64,000 nt of DNA from positions 310,001-374,000 of the forward strand of contig CAWJAJ010000011.1 of assembly GCA_963840805.1 (NCBI GenBank), given 5' to 3'. The notes below the pieces were generated by a model. That model made no database searches. It saw only the letters and a program-made list of their open reading frames with translations, and was not told the origin of the DNA. Positions 30,795 to 39,571 of the stretch are shown here, piece by piece (the stretch's first letter is position 1; the number at the start of each line of letters is the position of its first letter). The position numbers were made by a program, and so were the translations under genes. This DNA comes from CADEEN01 sp963840805 (GTDB lineage Bacteria; Pseudomonadota; Gammaproteobacteria; Burkholderiales; Burkholderiaceae_C).

Positions 30795-31535
30795 ATGGTG
30801 GTCAAGGTCCTGATCCTCGAAGACAACCCGGTGGCACGCAGCTTCCTGTGCCGCGTGGTGCGCGAAAGCTTCAGCGACACGATCAGCATCACCGAAACCG
30901 GTGACCTCGAAGGCGCGCGCCGGCAGATCGGGTTGGCCGGCGGCGCCAGCGGCATGCACGGCGTCGATCCGTACAAGCTGATTCTGGTGGATCTCGAGCT
31001 GCCCGACGGCAATGGCATGGACCTGCTGGGCGAGCTGGCGCATTACCCCGCCACCAAGATCGTCACCACCTTGTACTCCGACGATGACCACCTGTTCCCG
31101 GCGTTGCAGCGCGGCGCCGACGGCTACTTGCTCAAGGAAGACCGCTTCGAGGTACTGGTCGAGGAACTGCAGAAGATCGTGCGCGGGCAGCCGCCGCTGT
31201 CACCGGCCATCGCACGCCGCCTGCTGACGCACTTCCGGCACGGCAACAACGGCGACGCGGGCGCACCCGGCGCGGCCTTCACGTCGCCGGGCGCCTTCAC
31301 CACCAGCAAGCCCGTACCGCTGGTGGACAAGCCGCTGGATCATGAAAGACTGACGCCGCGCGAAAGCGAGGTGCTCACGTACCTCAGCAAAGGCTTCACG
31401 ATCAAGGAGATCGCCAGCCTGATGGGCATCAAGTGGTTCACCGTCAACGACCACATCAAGTCGATCTACAAGAAGCTCAACGTCTCCAGCCGCGCCGAGG
31501 CGGCGGTGCTGGCCAGCAAGCAGGGCCTGGTTTGA
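30795..31535 (+). CDS. NarL/LuxR-family response regulator
   Basis: A two-component regulator of 246 residues. The receiver domain starts MVVKVLILEDNP and has the phospho-acceptor Asp66 in ILVDLELPDGNG and Lys114 in YLLKED. A Gly/Ala-rich linker (about 145-178) joins a LuxR-type helix-turn-helix: LTPRESEVLTYLSKGFTIKEIASLMG and VNDHIKSIYKKL. GGGGAGG at 30783-30789 is a strong ribosome-binding site. It is followed after 37 bases by a histidine kinase, its probable partner. The regulated genes are not evident from the sequence. Confidence 0.92.
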   Translation: MVVKVLILEDNPVARSFLCRVVRESFSDTISITETGDLEGARRQIGLAGGASGMHGVDPYKLILVDLELPDGNGMDLLGELAHYPATKIVTTLYSDDDHLFPALQRGADGYLLKEDRFEVLVEELQKIVRGQPPLSPAIARRLLTHFRHGNNGDAGAPGAAFTSPGAFTTSKPVPLVDKPLDHERLTPRESEVLTYLSKGFTIKEIASLMGIKWFTVNDHIKSIYKKLNVSSRAEAAVLASKQGLV

Positions 31536-31572
31536 TCGCAGGCACTCCGCGCCTTCGCGGCGCCCGCGCGAG

Positions 31573-33819
31573 ATGACCGCCCTCCCGCCCAACGCCGACT
31601 TCCAGGCCACACCCAGCGATCGCGCCGCGCCGATCTCCACGTTCGGCGAACCCGCCTGGGAGCGCGGCGTCAGCCACGGCGTGCGCACGGCACGATGGAT
31701 CGGCTGGCGCTTGCGCGCGCTGGTCGCCGCAGTGCTGTTTGGTTGCTTGATGCTGTTGCTGCTGATCCGTGCGATGGGCGCCGTGCCCGCATTGGAGAAC
31801 GCCCTGCGTGGCAGCGACAGCGGCGTCCTGATGCTGGCGACGCCGTCGGGCCTGCCGCGCGCCATCCGCGGCCTGGTCGATGCCAACGGCGATGCCGTCG
31901 CGATGGACACACTCGCGCTGCATCGGTCGCCGCGCTGGCTGGTCGATGACCGCCAGCGCGTGCAGCACGCGCAGCAGCACGACGCGCTCGGCGAGGCGCT
32001 GGTTGCGGGCGCCGTCCAGTTCATGCGTGATGACGGCCAGCGCATCGCGGCCCACGCCGGGCCGCGCGGCAGTACCGGCCTCGGCGCGCTGTTCTGGCTC
32101 GCCAGTGCATTCGCGCTGCTGCTGTACCTGGTGACGATGGTCGTGGTCCTGGCGCAGCCCGACCGGCGCAATGTGCTGTATGCCGTGATTTCGCTCGCCC
32201 AGGTCGGCAACCTGTTGTTCCTCGCGGTCGAGTCGATGCCCGGCCTGGGCTGGCCGGTGGGTTTCATGCGCTGGGACCATGGCCTGCGCAGCGGTCTTGA
32301 CCTCGCTGCCGCGGCCGCGCTGGTGCATGTCACCGGGATCCACCCACGGCCACTGCAGGGAGGGTGGATTCGCGCCCTGGGGGCGTGGCTGGTCGCCGTT
32401 GCGCTGACGCTGGCCGTGGTCGGCGACTGGCTGCCCAGCGGCTGGTGGTGGGTGCAGGGGGCCATTGTCGTCGCCGGCGCCGTATCGATCGCTCAACTCA
32501 GACGCATGCAACGTGTGCTGCCGCATCCGCTGGCAGCGCTGCTTTGGCGCCTGTGTCTCGTGGCCGTCGGCATGCAGGTGCTGTTGACGCTGGCGATCGC
32601 CACGCTGAATCCGCAGCTCGAGAGTCACAGCCAGGCCACCGCGGCCGGCGCAGCCGTCTCGGTGGTGTTTGCCGCGTCGATGCTGCTGATGCTGCCGTTC
32701 CTGGTCCGCACACAGCAGTTGATGCGCGAATTCTCGTTGCTGGCCGGCGTCAGCACGGTGGCGACGTCGCTGGACCTGTTGTTCGTGGCCGTGTTCTCGC
32801 TCAGCAACGTCGCCTCGCTCACGCTGGCGCTGTTCATTGGGCTGGCGGCATACGCTGGTTTGCGACAGTGGCTGCTCAGCCAGGTGATGTCGCGCGAGCG
32901 ACTCACCACGGAGCGCATGTTCGCGCACCTCTACCGCATGGCACGCGAGATCCAGGCCAAGCCGCAAAGTGCCTGCGAACAGCTGACGCAGCTATTGCGC
33001 GAAATGTTCGAACCGCTCGAGGTCAAGCAGCTACCCCACCTGAGCAGCCGCACACGCGTGGTCGGCGACGGCGCCAACCTCGTCGTGCCGGTGCCCCAAC
33101 TGACCGGCGAAGCGACACCCAGCGTCATCGTGCTCGCCTTTGCACAACGCGGGCGGCGTATGTTCACCGAAGACGATGCCCGGCTGGCCGACCAGGTGAT
33201 CGACCAGCTCACCCGCGCGGTCGCGTTCGACGCGGCAGTCGAACGCGGCCGCAGCGAGGAGCGTGTGCGCATCGCGCAAGACTTGCACGACGACATCGGT
33301 GCGCGCCTGCTGACGCTGATGTACCAGGCGCCGACGCGGGAAATGGAAGACTACCTGCGCCATACGCTGAAGGACCTGAAGACGCTGACCCGCGGCCTGG
33401 CTGCGCCCAACCACCTGCTGTCGCATGCGGTGGCCGAATGGAAAACCGACATCGCCCAGCGCCTGGCCATCGCAGACTGTGAGCTCGGCTGGTCGTTCAC
33501 CTATGACCGCGACTGCGAGCTGAGTGTCGTGCAATGGTCGGCATTGACACGCGTGTTGCGCGAGCTGGTGAGCAATGCCATCGCCCATGCCAGGGCCACG
33601 CGCGTCGACGTCGATGCCAGCCTCGAGTGCGATGTGCTCAAGTTGCACGTGAAGGACAACGGTTGCGGCCGCAACCCGCAGGCCTGGTCGCACGGCCTCG
33701 GCCTGGGCGGCGTGCGCAAGCGCGTGAAACAGCTCGGTGGCGAAGTGCAGTGGCGCGAGAACGGCCATGCCGGTATCGCGTGCAGCGTCGTGATTCCGCA
33801 CTTCGTCGGCGCTGGCTGA
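31573..33819 (+). CDS. NarL-type membrane histidine kinase
   Basis: A sensor kinase of 748 residues. One hydrophobic helix (about 48-66) precedes an extracytoplasmic domain of about 100 residues. A membrane region of seven or so helices (about 172-440) follows, resembling 7TM sensor kinases. A cytoplasmic, probably GAF-like stretch comes next. The dimerisation/phosphoacceptor motif RIAQDLHDDIGARLL has His572. The HATPase domain has the N-box RELVSNAIAHA (about 663-673), then VKDNGCG and GLGLGGVRKRVKQLGG. This is the HisKA_3 class that pairs with NarL-type regulators, matching its neighbour. Unusually for this class the glycines of the G-box are sparse. The signal is unknown. Confidence 0.88.
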   Translation: MTALPPNADFQATPSDRAAPISTFGEPAWERGVSHGVRTARWIGWRLRALVAAVLFGCLMLLLLIRAMGAVPALENALRGSDSGVLMLATPSGLPRAIRGLVDANGDAVAMDTLALHRSPRWLVDDRQRVQHAQQHDALGEALVAGAVQFMRDDGQRIAAHAGPRGSTGLGALFWLASAFALLLYLVTMVVVLAQPDRRNVLYAVISLAQVGNLLFLAVESMPGLGWPVGFMRWDHGLRSGLDLAAAAALVHVTGIHPRPLQGGWIRALGAWLVAVALTLAVVGDWLPSGWWWVQGAIVVAGAVSIAQLRRMQRVLPHPLAALLWRLCLVAVGMQVLLTLAIATLNPQLESHSQATAAGAAVSVVFAASMLLMLPFLVRTQQLMREFSLLAGVSTVATSLDLLFVAVFSLSNVASLTLALFIGLAAYAGLRQWLLSQVMSRERLTTERMFAHLYRMAREIQAKPQSACEQLTQLLREMFEPLEVKQLPHLSSRTRVVGDGANLVVPVPQLTGEATPSVIVLAFAQRGRRMFTEDDARLADQVIDQLTRAVAFDAAVERGRSEERVRIAQDLHDDIGARLLTLMYQAPTREMEDYLRHTLKDLKTLTRGLAAPNHLLSHAVAEWKTDIAQRLAIADCELGWSFTYDRDCELSVVQWSALTRVLRELVSNAIAHARATRVDVDASLECDVLKLHVKDNGCGRNPQAWSHGLGLGGVRKRVKQLGGEVQWRENGHAGIACSVVIPHFVGAG

Positions 33820-33837
33820 CCCAGTGCCTGAGGCATG

Positions 33838-33870
33838 AACAAAGGGCCAGCCGGAGTCTGCGGCTGGCCC
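33838..33870 (-). terminator. Terminator downstream of tRNA-Pro
   Basis: GGGCCAGCCG (33844-33853) pairs with CGGCTGGCCC (33861-33870) around a seven-base loop. On the minus strand the stem is followed by TTTGTT. It lies 12 bases past the tRNA 3' end and may also help end the histidine kinase transcript from the other side. Confidence 0.75.
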
Positions 33871-33881
33871 TGCGATCGCTT

Positions 33882-33958
<77 letters not shown>

Positions 33959-34208
33959 ACCAGGGCATTCTACTGTCCAGGCGGCCCGCCCACTTCTTGC
34001 GTCGGGCGGCGTCGAGCCGGAATCGACGCGATTCGTTTCGGCGACTCCGCATAACGCAATCAACAGAACGCAGCCATCGAACTCGACCGCTGGTTCAGCG
34101 TAGCCGTAGACCATTGAATCACCATGAACTTGGGATTGGATCGTCTGGCGTCGGTCCCTATGCTGTGTATTGCCTCTCACATGAAGTTGCCGACCCCGGA
34201 AGAGCCTC

Positions 34209-34733
34209 ATGCCTGTCTTGCGCATTCGCCACGCCTTTCTCGCACTTGTGCTGCCTGCGGCGTCGTGGTTCATCCCGCATGCCGTGTCGGCCCAGGCGCT
34301 CGCCGTCAAGACGGGCGGCTGGGAGATGACCTACAAGACGCAGTCCGACATGCCCGGCATGCCGCCCGAGGTTGAGAAGATGGCACCAGCCCAGCGCACG
34401 AAGACGGAAGCGGCGCTGCGCGAAGCGTGGAAGCCCCGCACCGCCACCGCGAAGACCTGCCTGACCAAGACCGATCTGGCTGAGATGGCCAAGGGGCAGG
34501 ACGACAGCGGCGACTGCAAGTACTCCAATGTGAAGGTCACCGGCACGCGGTGGGAGGCCGACATGGCCTGCGGCAACGGGCGGACAGGGCGTACGGTACT
34601 CAATGCTTCGTCGAGCGACCGCGTCAGCGGCACCGTGATCATGCGCATACCGACCAGCAAGGGCGACGGCAAGTCGACGATGGAAATCAGCGGCCGCTGG
34701 GCCAGCGCCAGTTGCAAGGGCTACGAAGACTGA
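34209..34733 (+). CDS. DUF3617 family secreted protein
   Basis: A protein of 174 residues with a signal peptide (MPVLRIRHAFLALVLPAASWFIP, cut near VSAQA). The mature part starts VKTGGWEMTYKTQ and contains TAKTCLTKTDLAEM, then GDCKYSNVKVTGTRWEADMAC and a C-terminal GRWASASCKGYED. The pattern of a GGWEMT-like start, conserved cysteines and a RWxxxxC ending fits DUF3617, whose function is not known. GGAAGAG precedes the ATG at a usable distance. It stands alone between tRNA-Pro and merR. Confidence 0.8.
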   Translation: MPVLRIRHAFLALVLPAASWFIPHAVSAQALAVKTGGWEMTYKTQSDMPGMPPEVEKMAPAQRTKTEAALREAWKPRTATAKTCLTKTDLAEMAKGQDDSGDCKYSNVKVTGTRWEADMACGNGRTGRTVLNASSSDRVSGTVIMRIPTSKGDGKSTMEISGRWASASCKGYED

Positions 34734-35089
34734 TCACGCGCTGGCACGCCGCTGCAGCCACATGATGGTGTGATGGCCGCGCTGCCCGCGACGGTGGCCT
34801 CCCCTTGGCCACCCGCCGCTCCGACGGCACCGGCTCACGAACAGCTCGCCGCCCACGCCGCTCGCCTCGCGCCTCATCCTGCACCGCGCATTGCTCGGGG
34901 TGCACTCTACGCCTGGGTACTGGAGGACGTGGTGAAGCTATAGAAGCCCGTCCGATATGTCCATCCATCTGGGGCAGTCACCTGCGTCAACCTGAGCGAG
35001 GATGCGGCGCGCGAGGCGAGGACGGAATCCGATCGTTCCAGGTCCTGGCCGCACCGACGCTGTCGCGGGGACCCGCAGCCTTCGGTCGT
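34734..35089. other. Intergenic stretch between the DUF3617 gene and merR
   Basis: This 356-base stretch holds no recognised gene, RNA, terminator or repeat. The only reading frame that looks protein-like is a 56-codon ORF on the plus strand (34773-34943), listed separately at low confidence. A longer plus-strand frame over 34805-35143 is Arg/Ser/Pro-rich, overlaps merR and looks like a GC artefact. Confidence 0.6.
34773..34943 (+). CDS. Possible small protein of 56 residues
   Basis: An ATG at 34773 opens a frame that ends at a TAG at 34941-34943. It starts MAALPATVASPWPP and ends GALYAWVLEDVVKL, and the second half looks like an amphipathic helix rich in Ala, His and Leu. No ribosome-binding site is evident and I recognise no relative. 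It may be chance in GC-rich DNA. Confidence 0.2.
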   Translation: MAALPATVASPWPPAAPTAPAHEQLAAHAARLAPHPAPRIARGALYAWVLEDVVKL

Positions 35090-35545
35090 TCAGAGCGTCA
35101 GCAGGCCGCGGATCGCCAGCAACTCACCGCGGATCTGCCCTGATGAGAGTTCGACGATCTCAGGCGGCCGCGCGCCCGTGTCGCCGGGGGCCGTCGCAAC
35201 GGGCTTGATGTCGATGCCCTCGGTGGCGTCGACCACTACTGCACCGCTGTCGTCAGCGCCGACGCCTGCGAGCATCGCGCGCGGCACGCTGCTGCCGTCG
35301 GCCAGCCGATTGCGTGCGCCGCTGATCGTGAAGCCCTGCTCGTACAGCAGGTCGCGGATGCGCCGGATCAGCAGCACCTCATGGTGCTGGTAATAGCGGC
35401 GGTTGCCGCGCCGCTTGACCGGCTTGAGTTGCGTGAACTCCTGTTCCCAATAGCGCAACACGTACGGCTTCACGCCGCACAAATCGCTCACCTCACCGAT
35501 CGTGAAGTAGCGTTTGGCAGGAATCGCCGGAAGCGCTTTCTCCAT
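35090..35545 (-). CDS. MerR-family transcriptional regulator
   Basis: A regulator of 151 residues. The winged helix-turn-helix of MerR is clear at about 11-80: RYFTIGEVSDLCGVKPYVLRYWEQ, then KPVKRRGNRRYYQHHEVLLIRRIRDLLYEQGFTI. The C-terminal half is short, acidic and without metal-binding cysteines. Its position after pheST-ihfA and before tRNA-Pro is conserved in Betaproteobacteria, where it is usually annotated only as MerR family. The ATG at 35545 (MEKALPAIPAKRYF) is chosen over an ATT three codons upstream. The effector and targets are unknown. Confidence 0.92.
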   Translation of the reverse strand: MEKALPAIPAKRYFTIGEVSDLCGVKPYVLRYWEQEFTQLKPVKRRGNRRYYQHHEVLLIRRIRDLLYEQGFTISGARNRLADGSSVPRAMLAGVGADDSGAVVVDATEGIDIKPVATAPGDTGARPPEIVELSSGQIRGELLAIRGLLTL

Positions 35546-35580
35546 TGAAATCAAGGGGTTTCATTGGGAAAGCTCAGACT

Positions 35581-35967
35581 TTACTCGAACTCCTCTTCAG
35601 GCGCGATGTCACCTTGCACCAGGCCCTTCAATTTGTGACTCGCGTGGAATGTGACCACGTTGCGCGCCTTGATCGGGATCGACTCGCCGGTGCGCGGGTT
35701 GCGGCCGGGCCGTGGCGCCTTGCGCCGGATATTGAAGTTTCCGAAGCCGGAAAGCTTGACGTCACGGCCAGAAACCAGCGCGGCGTGCACGATCTCGAAG
35801 AAGGCCTCGACCATGTCCTTCGATTCGCGCTTGTTCAGGCCCAGTCGCTCGAACAGCAACTCGGCGAGTTCGGCCTTGGTCAGCGTCGGCGTCTCCAGCG
35901 ACGGCAGGATCACACGGTCGGCGTCGTCGGGTGCACCGTCGGCGGCTACCGGAAGTTTGGTGCTCAT
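35581..35967 (-). CDS. ihfA: Integration host factor subunit alpha
   Basis: A DNA-bending protein that pairs with IhfB, 128 residues. The conserved core begins LPSLETPTLTKAELAELLFERLGLNKRESKDMVEAFF. The DNA-intercalating beta-arm has GFGNFNIRRKAPRPGRNPRTG with the proline that kinks DNA, followed by SIPIKARNVVTFHAS. The N-terminus has about 23 extra residues and an acidic C-terminal tail (APEEEFE), both common in Burkholderiales IhfA. It follows pheT by 11 bases, the same order as in E. coli. Confidence 0.96.
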   Translation of the reverse strand: MSTKLPVAADGAPDDADRVILPSLETPTLTKAELAELLFERLGLNKRESKDMVEAFFEIVHAALVSGRDVKLSGFGNFNIRRKAPRPGRNPRTGESIPIKARNVVTFHASHKLKGLVQGDIAPEEEFE

Positions 35968-35978
35968 CGTCGGTGCCT

Positions 35979-38402
35979 TCAGGCGCGCAGGCGAGCGCCG
36001 AGTTGCGATTGCAGGCGCGCCTTGGTCGCTGCCACCGCGACCTCGATGCGCTCGTCGGTCAGTGTCGCGTCGTCATCGCGCAGTTCGATGCGCACGGCCA
36101 TGCTGCGTTCGTCGGTGCCGATGCCCGCCGTCGCCGCCTTCGGTTTGAACAGATCGAACAGTTGCACCGAGCGGGTGAGGCCCGTCGTATCGGCCATTGC
36201 CGCGGCAATCAGCGCGTCGTGGCTGACACGATCAGGCACGACCAGCGCGAGGTCGCGAATCACCGATTGCTGTTTGGGCAGCGGCGCTGCGTGCGGCACC
36301 GGACGCGCCAGACACGCGTCGAGATCCAGTTCGAACATCACCGGGGCCTGGCCCAGTTCGTAGGCCTGGCGCCAGCGTGGGTGCAATTCGCCACACCAAC
36401 CGATGGCCTGCCCGTCGAGCTCGATGCGCGCGCTGCGCCCCGGATGCAGGGCCGGGTGCTCGGCGGCGACGAAGCGGGCCCGGCGCGGCGCCAGCAACGC
36501 CTCCACGTCCCCCTTGATGTCGAAGAGATCGACGCCGCGTTCCGCACTCGCCCACTGCACCGTGTCGGCCGGGCCGAAGGCCAGGCCGGCCACGCGCATC
36601 GGCTGGTCGATGCCGGCGACGCTGAGGGGTCCGTGCGCCGTGCCGGTGTCGCGCCGAAACACGCGGCCGATCTCGAACAACCGCACGCGCGTTGCACGCC
36701 GTGCCAGGTTGTAGCGCAGCACTGCCACGAGGCTGCCGATCAGGCTCGAGCGCATCACGGCCAGCGGTGCCGCGATCGGATTGAGGACCGCGATCGGGTC
36801 GGCGTTGCCTGCGAGCTCGTGCTCCCAGCGCGCTTCGACGAAGCTGTAGTTGATGGTCTCCTGGTAATCGAGCGCGGCCAACGCGTGGCGCACCGCGTGC
36901 GCGCTGCGGCGTGCCTCGGGGTCTATCCGCGCCGTCACCGGCGCCAATGGCGGTGTGGCCGGGAGGCTGGCGTAACCGAGCACGCGGATGACCTCCTCGA
37001 TCAGGTCCTCCTCGATCGTCAGGTCGAAGCGCCATGACGGCGGCGTCACGGTGATCGTGCGGTCCCCTTCGCTGAACGGCAGGCCGAGCCGGCGCATCAC
37101 CTCGGCGCACTGCGCCGTCGTCACCGGCATGCCGATGACCTTGGCTGCGCGCGCGACACGCAGCGTCACCGGCGCGCACGTCGGCATCGCGACTTGTTGA
37201 TCGTCCATCGGCCCCGCCTCGCCGCCGCAGATGTCGATGATCAGCTGCGTGATGCGTTCGATGTGTTCGACGGTGCCGACCGGATCGACGCCCCGCTCGA
37301 AGCGGTGCCCGGCATCGGTGTTGAAGTTGTAGCGCCGCGAACGGCCCTGGATCGCCTCGGGCCACCAGAACGCGGCCTCGACATAGACATCGCGCGTGTC
37401 CTCGCCGACGGCGGTGGCGTCGCCACCCATGATGCCGGCCAGCGACTCGACCGCCTGCGCGTCGGCGATCACGCCCACCGTTTCGTCGATCTCGACGGTG
37501 TTGCCGTTGAGCAGCTTCAGCCGTTCCCCCTTGCGACCCCAACGCACGACCAGACGATCGTGGATCTTGGCGAGGTCGAAGATGTGCGACGGACGCCCGA
37601 ACTCGAACATCACGTAGTTCGAGATGTCGACCAGTGGCGCCACCGACCGCTGGCCGCATCGCGCCAGGCGCTCGACCATCCAGGAAGGCGTCGCGGCCCG
37701 CGGGTTGACACCCCGCACGACGCGGCCCGAGAAGCGACCGCACAGGTCGCTCGCCTCGATGAGAACCGGCAGCCTGGCGTCGTTCGAAACGCGCGCTGGC
37801 GGGAACGCCGGCACCTTCAGCGGCGACCCGGTCAGCGCAGACACTTCGCGCGCGATACCGTGGATCGACAAGCAATGCGCGAGGTTGGGCGTCAGCTTGA
37901 GCGTGAACAGGTGGTCGTCCAGATTCAACACGGTGCGGACGTCGGCACCCAGCGGTGCGTCTGCAGCCAACTCCAGCAAGCCACCGTGGTCATCCGACAA
38001 CTTGAGTTCGCGCGCCGAGCAAAGCATGCCCAGGCTTTCGACGCCGCGCAGCTTGCCGACACCGATCCTGAACGGCTTGCCGTCTTCGCCGGGCGGCAAC
38101 TCGGCCCCCACGATCGCCAGTGGCACACGGATGCCCACGCGCGCATTGGCCGCGCCGCAAACGATCTGCAGCGGACCGCCCTTCGAGTGCTGGCCGGCGT
38201 CGACGCGGCACACCCGCAGCTTCTCGGCGTTCGGGTGCGGCACGGCCTCGAGGATCTCGGCGACGACGATGCCCGAAAACGGCGGCGCCACCGCGCGCAG
38301 ATTCTCGACCTCCATGCCTGACATCGTCAGCAGCTCGGCCAGTCGTTCGGTGGACAGCGGCGGGTTGCAAAACTCGCGCAGCCAGCTTTCCGGGAATTGC
38401 AT
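35979..38402 (-). CDS. pheT: Phenylalanyl-tRNA synthetase beta subunit
   Basis: The large subunit of the alpha2-beta2 PheRS, 807 residues and intact. It starts MQFPESWLREFCNPPLS. The tRNA-binding EMAP-like domain (about 39-150) includes VAEILEAVPHPNAEKLRVCRVD. The B3/4 editing domain, B5 DNA-binding-like domain (VTPPSWRFDLTIEEDLIEEV) and catalytic-like core follow. The C-terminal FDX-ACB domain ends in RLQSQLGARLRA. It lies 33 bases after pheS. Confidence 0.97.
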   Translation of the reverse strand: MQFPESWLREFCNPPLSTERLAELLTMSGMEVENLRAVAPPFSGIVVAEILEAVPHPNAEKLRVCRVDAGQHSKGGPLQIVCGAANARVGIRVPLAIVGAELPPGEDGKPFRIGVGKLRGVESLGMLCSARELKLSDDHGGLLELAADAPLGADVRTVLNLDDHLFTLKLTPNLAHCLSIHGIAREVSALTGSPLKVPAFPPARVSNDARLPVLIEASDLCGRFSGRVVRGVNPRAATPSWMVERLARCGQRSVAPLVDISNYVMFEFGRPSHIFDLAKIHDRLVVRWGRKGERLKLLNGNTVEIDETVGVIADAQAVESLAGIMGGDATAVGEDTRDVYVEAAFWWPEAIQGRSRRYNFNTDAGHRFERGVDPVGTVEHIERITQLIIDICGGEAGPMDDQQVAMPTCAPVTLRVARAAKVIGMPVTTAQCAEVMRRLGLPFSEGDRTITVTPPSWRFDLTIEEDLIEEVIRVLGYASLPATPPLAPVTARIDPEARRSAHAVRHALAALDYQETINYSFVEARWEHELAGNADPIAVLNPIAAPLAVMRSSLIGSLVAVLRYNLARRATRVRLFEIGRVFRRDTGTAHGPLSVAGIDQPMRVAGLAFGPADTVQWASAERGVDLFDIKGDVEALLAPRRARFVAAEHPALHPGRSARIELDGQAIGWCGELHPRWRQAYELGQAPVMFELDLDACLARPVPHAAPLPKQQSVIRDLALVVPDRVSHDALIAAAMADTTGLTRSVQLFDLFKPKAATAGIGTDERSMAVRIELRDDDATLTDERIEVAVAATKARLQSQLGARLRA

Positions 38403-38435
38403 CGTGTTCTCGTCGTGACTACTTGATTGGACGGC

Positions 38436-39479
38436 CTACTTGAACTGGGACAGGAAGCGCAGGTCGCCATCGAAGAACAGCCGCAAGTCATTGACGCCAT
38501 AGCGAAGCATCGTCAAGCGGTCGGGCCCCATGCCGAAGGCAAAGCCGATGTGGCGCTCCGGATCGAGGCCGAAGTTGCGCACCACATTGGGGTGCACCTG
38601 CCCGGCGCCGGCCACCTCGAGCCACTTGCCCTTCAACGGACCGGACGCGAATGCGATGTCGATTTCGGCCGATGGTTCGGTGAACGGGAAGAAGCTGGGC
38701 CGGAACCGCAGGTCGAGGTCGTCGCTCTCGAAGAAGCGGCGGCAGAAGTCTGTGAACACCGATTTGAGGTCCTTGAAACTCACCTTCTCGCCGATCCACA
38801 GCCCCTCGCACTGGTGGAACATCGGCGAGTGCGTGGCGTCGCTGTCGACACGGTAGGTTCGGCCGGGTGCAATGACGCGGATCTCGGGCATCGGATCGAC
38901 GCCCGCGTACCGGCTCGCGTGCGCTCGCGCGTAGCGCACCTGCATCGGGCTGGTGTGCGGACGCAGATTGAGCCAGCGCCCGTCTTCGTCCTTCACATCG
39001 ACATAGAACGTGTCCTGCATCGACCGCGCCGGGTGGTTCTCGGGATTGTTGAGCGCGGTGAAGCTCATCCAGTCGGTCTCGATCTCGGGGCCATCGGCGA
39101 CGTCGAAGCCCATCGACGCGAAGATCGCCTCGATGCGCTCCATCGTGCGGCTCACCGGGTGGAGTCCGCCGATGCCGCGGTGGCGTCCCGGCAAGGTGAC
39201 GTCGAGCGCTTCGGCCTCCAACTGCGCCTCGAGTTCGGCGTCGGCCAGCGCTCGACGGCGCGCTTCGAGCGCCGTCTCGATGTGCTGCTTGGACGCGTTG
39301 ATCTGCGCGCCGCGGGTCTTCTTCTCGTCGACCGGGAGCGCGCCCAGGGACTTCAGCAGTTCGGTCACACGACCGGCCCTGCCGAGAAACCGCGCCTTGG
39401 CGTTTTCCAGCTCGGCCGGTGTGAGAGCGGCGGCGAAAGCCTGTTCGGCCGACTGCACCAGTGATTCGAGGTCGCTCAT
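38436..39479 (-). CDS. pheS: Phenylalanyl-tRNA synthetase alpha subunit
   Basis: The catalytic subunit of PheRS, 347 residues. The ATG at 39479 gives MSDLESLVQSAEQAF and the N-terminal coiled coil that holds tRNA. Class II motifs are clear: motif 2 around HSPMFHQCEGLWIGE and motif 3 in FGMGPDRLTMLRYG. The phenylalanine pocket segment FFPFTEPSAEIDI is intact. An in-frame extension reaches upstream to about 39575, but it would run through a terminator hairpin. A short overlapping frame ends at its start codon (ATGA). It is followed by pheT. Confidence 0.97.
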   Translation of the reverse strand: MSDLESLVQSAEQAFAAALTPAELENAKARFLGRAGRVTELLKSLGALPVDEKKTRGAQINASKQHIETALEARRRALADAELEAQLEAEALDVTLPGRHRGIGGLHPVSRTMERIEAIFASMGFDVADGPEIETDWMSFTALNNPENHPARSMQDTFYVDVKDEDGRWLNLRPHTSPMQVRYARAHASRYAGVDPMPEIRVIAPGRTYRVDSDATHSPMFHQCEGLWIGEKVSFKDLKSVFTDFCRRFFESDDLDLRFRPSFFPFTEPSAEIDIAFASGPLKGKWLEVAGAGQVHPNVVRNFGLDPERHIGFAFGMGPDRLTMLRYGVNDLRLFFDGDLRFLSQFK

Positions 39480-39568
39480 CCGTGTTCGGGAAAAAAGAAG
39501 GCCGCCACCGCGGTGACGGCCTTCGATGCTTGAGACCATTTCGACGGACGCCGCTCGTGCGGCGCCAT
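39476..39568 (-). CDS. Candidate leader ORF between rplT and pheS, 30 codons
   Basis: An ATG three bases after the rplT stop opens a 30-residue frame (MAPHERRPSKWSQ..., ...AVAAFFFPEHG). It ends in a TGA overlapping the pheS ATG (ATGA). It reads straight through the terminator at 39491-39523, and its three Phe codons (TTC TTT TTT) are the terminator's T-run. It could couple rplT to pheS translation, analogous in place to PheM of E. coli. There is no ribosome-binding site, so reinitiation from rplT is needed. The Phe codons may be a by-product of the T-run. Confidence 0.35.
   Translation of the reverse strand: MAPHERRPSKWSQASKAVTAVAAFFFPEHG
39491..39523 (-). terminator. Terminator/attenuator between rplT and pheS
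   Basis: On the minus strand AAGGCCGTCACCG (39523-39511) pairs with CGGTGGCGGCCTT (39510-39498), and TTTTTT follows close behind. It ends only 11 bases before the pheS start. It would end the thrS-rplT transcript, or act as an attenuator of pheST. E. coli has a pheM attenuator at this same place. Confidence 0.8.
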
Positions 39569-39571
39569 CAA

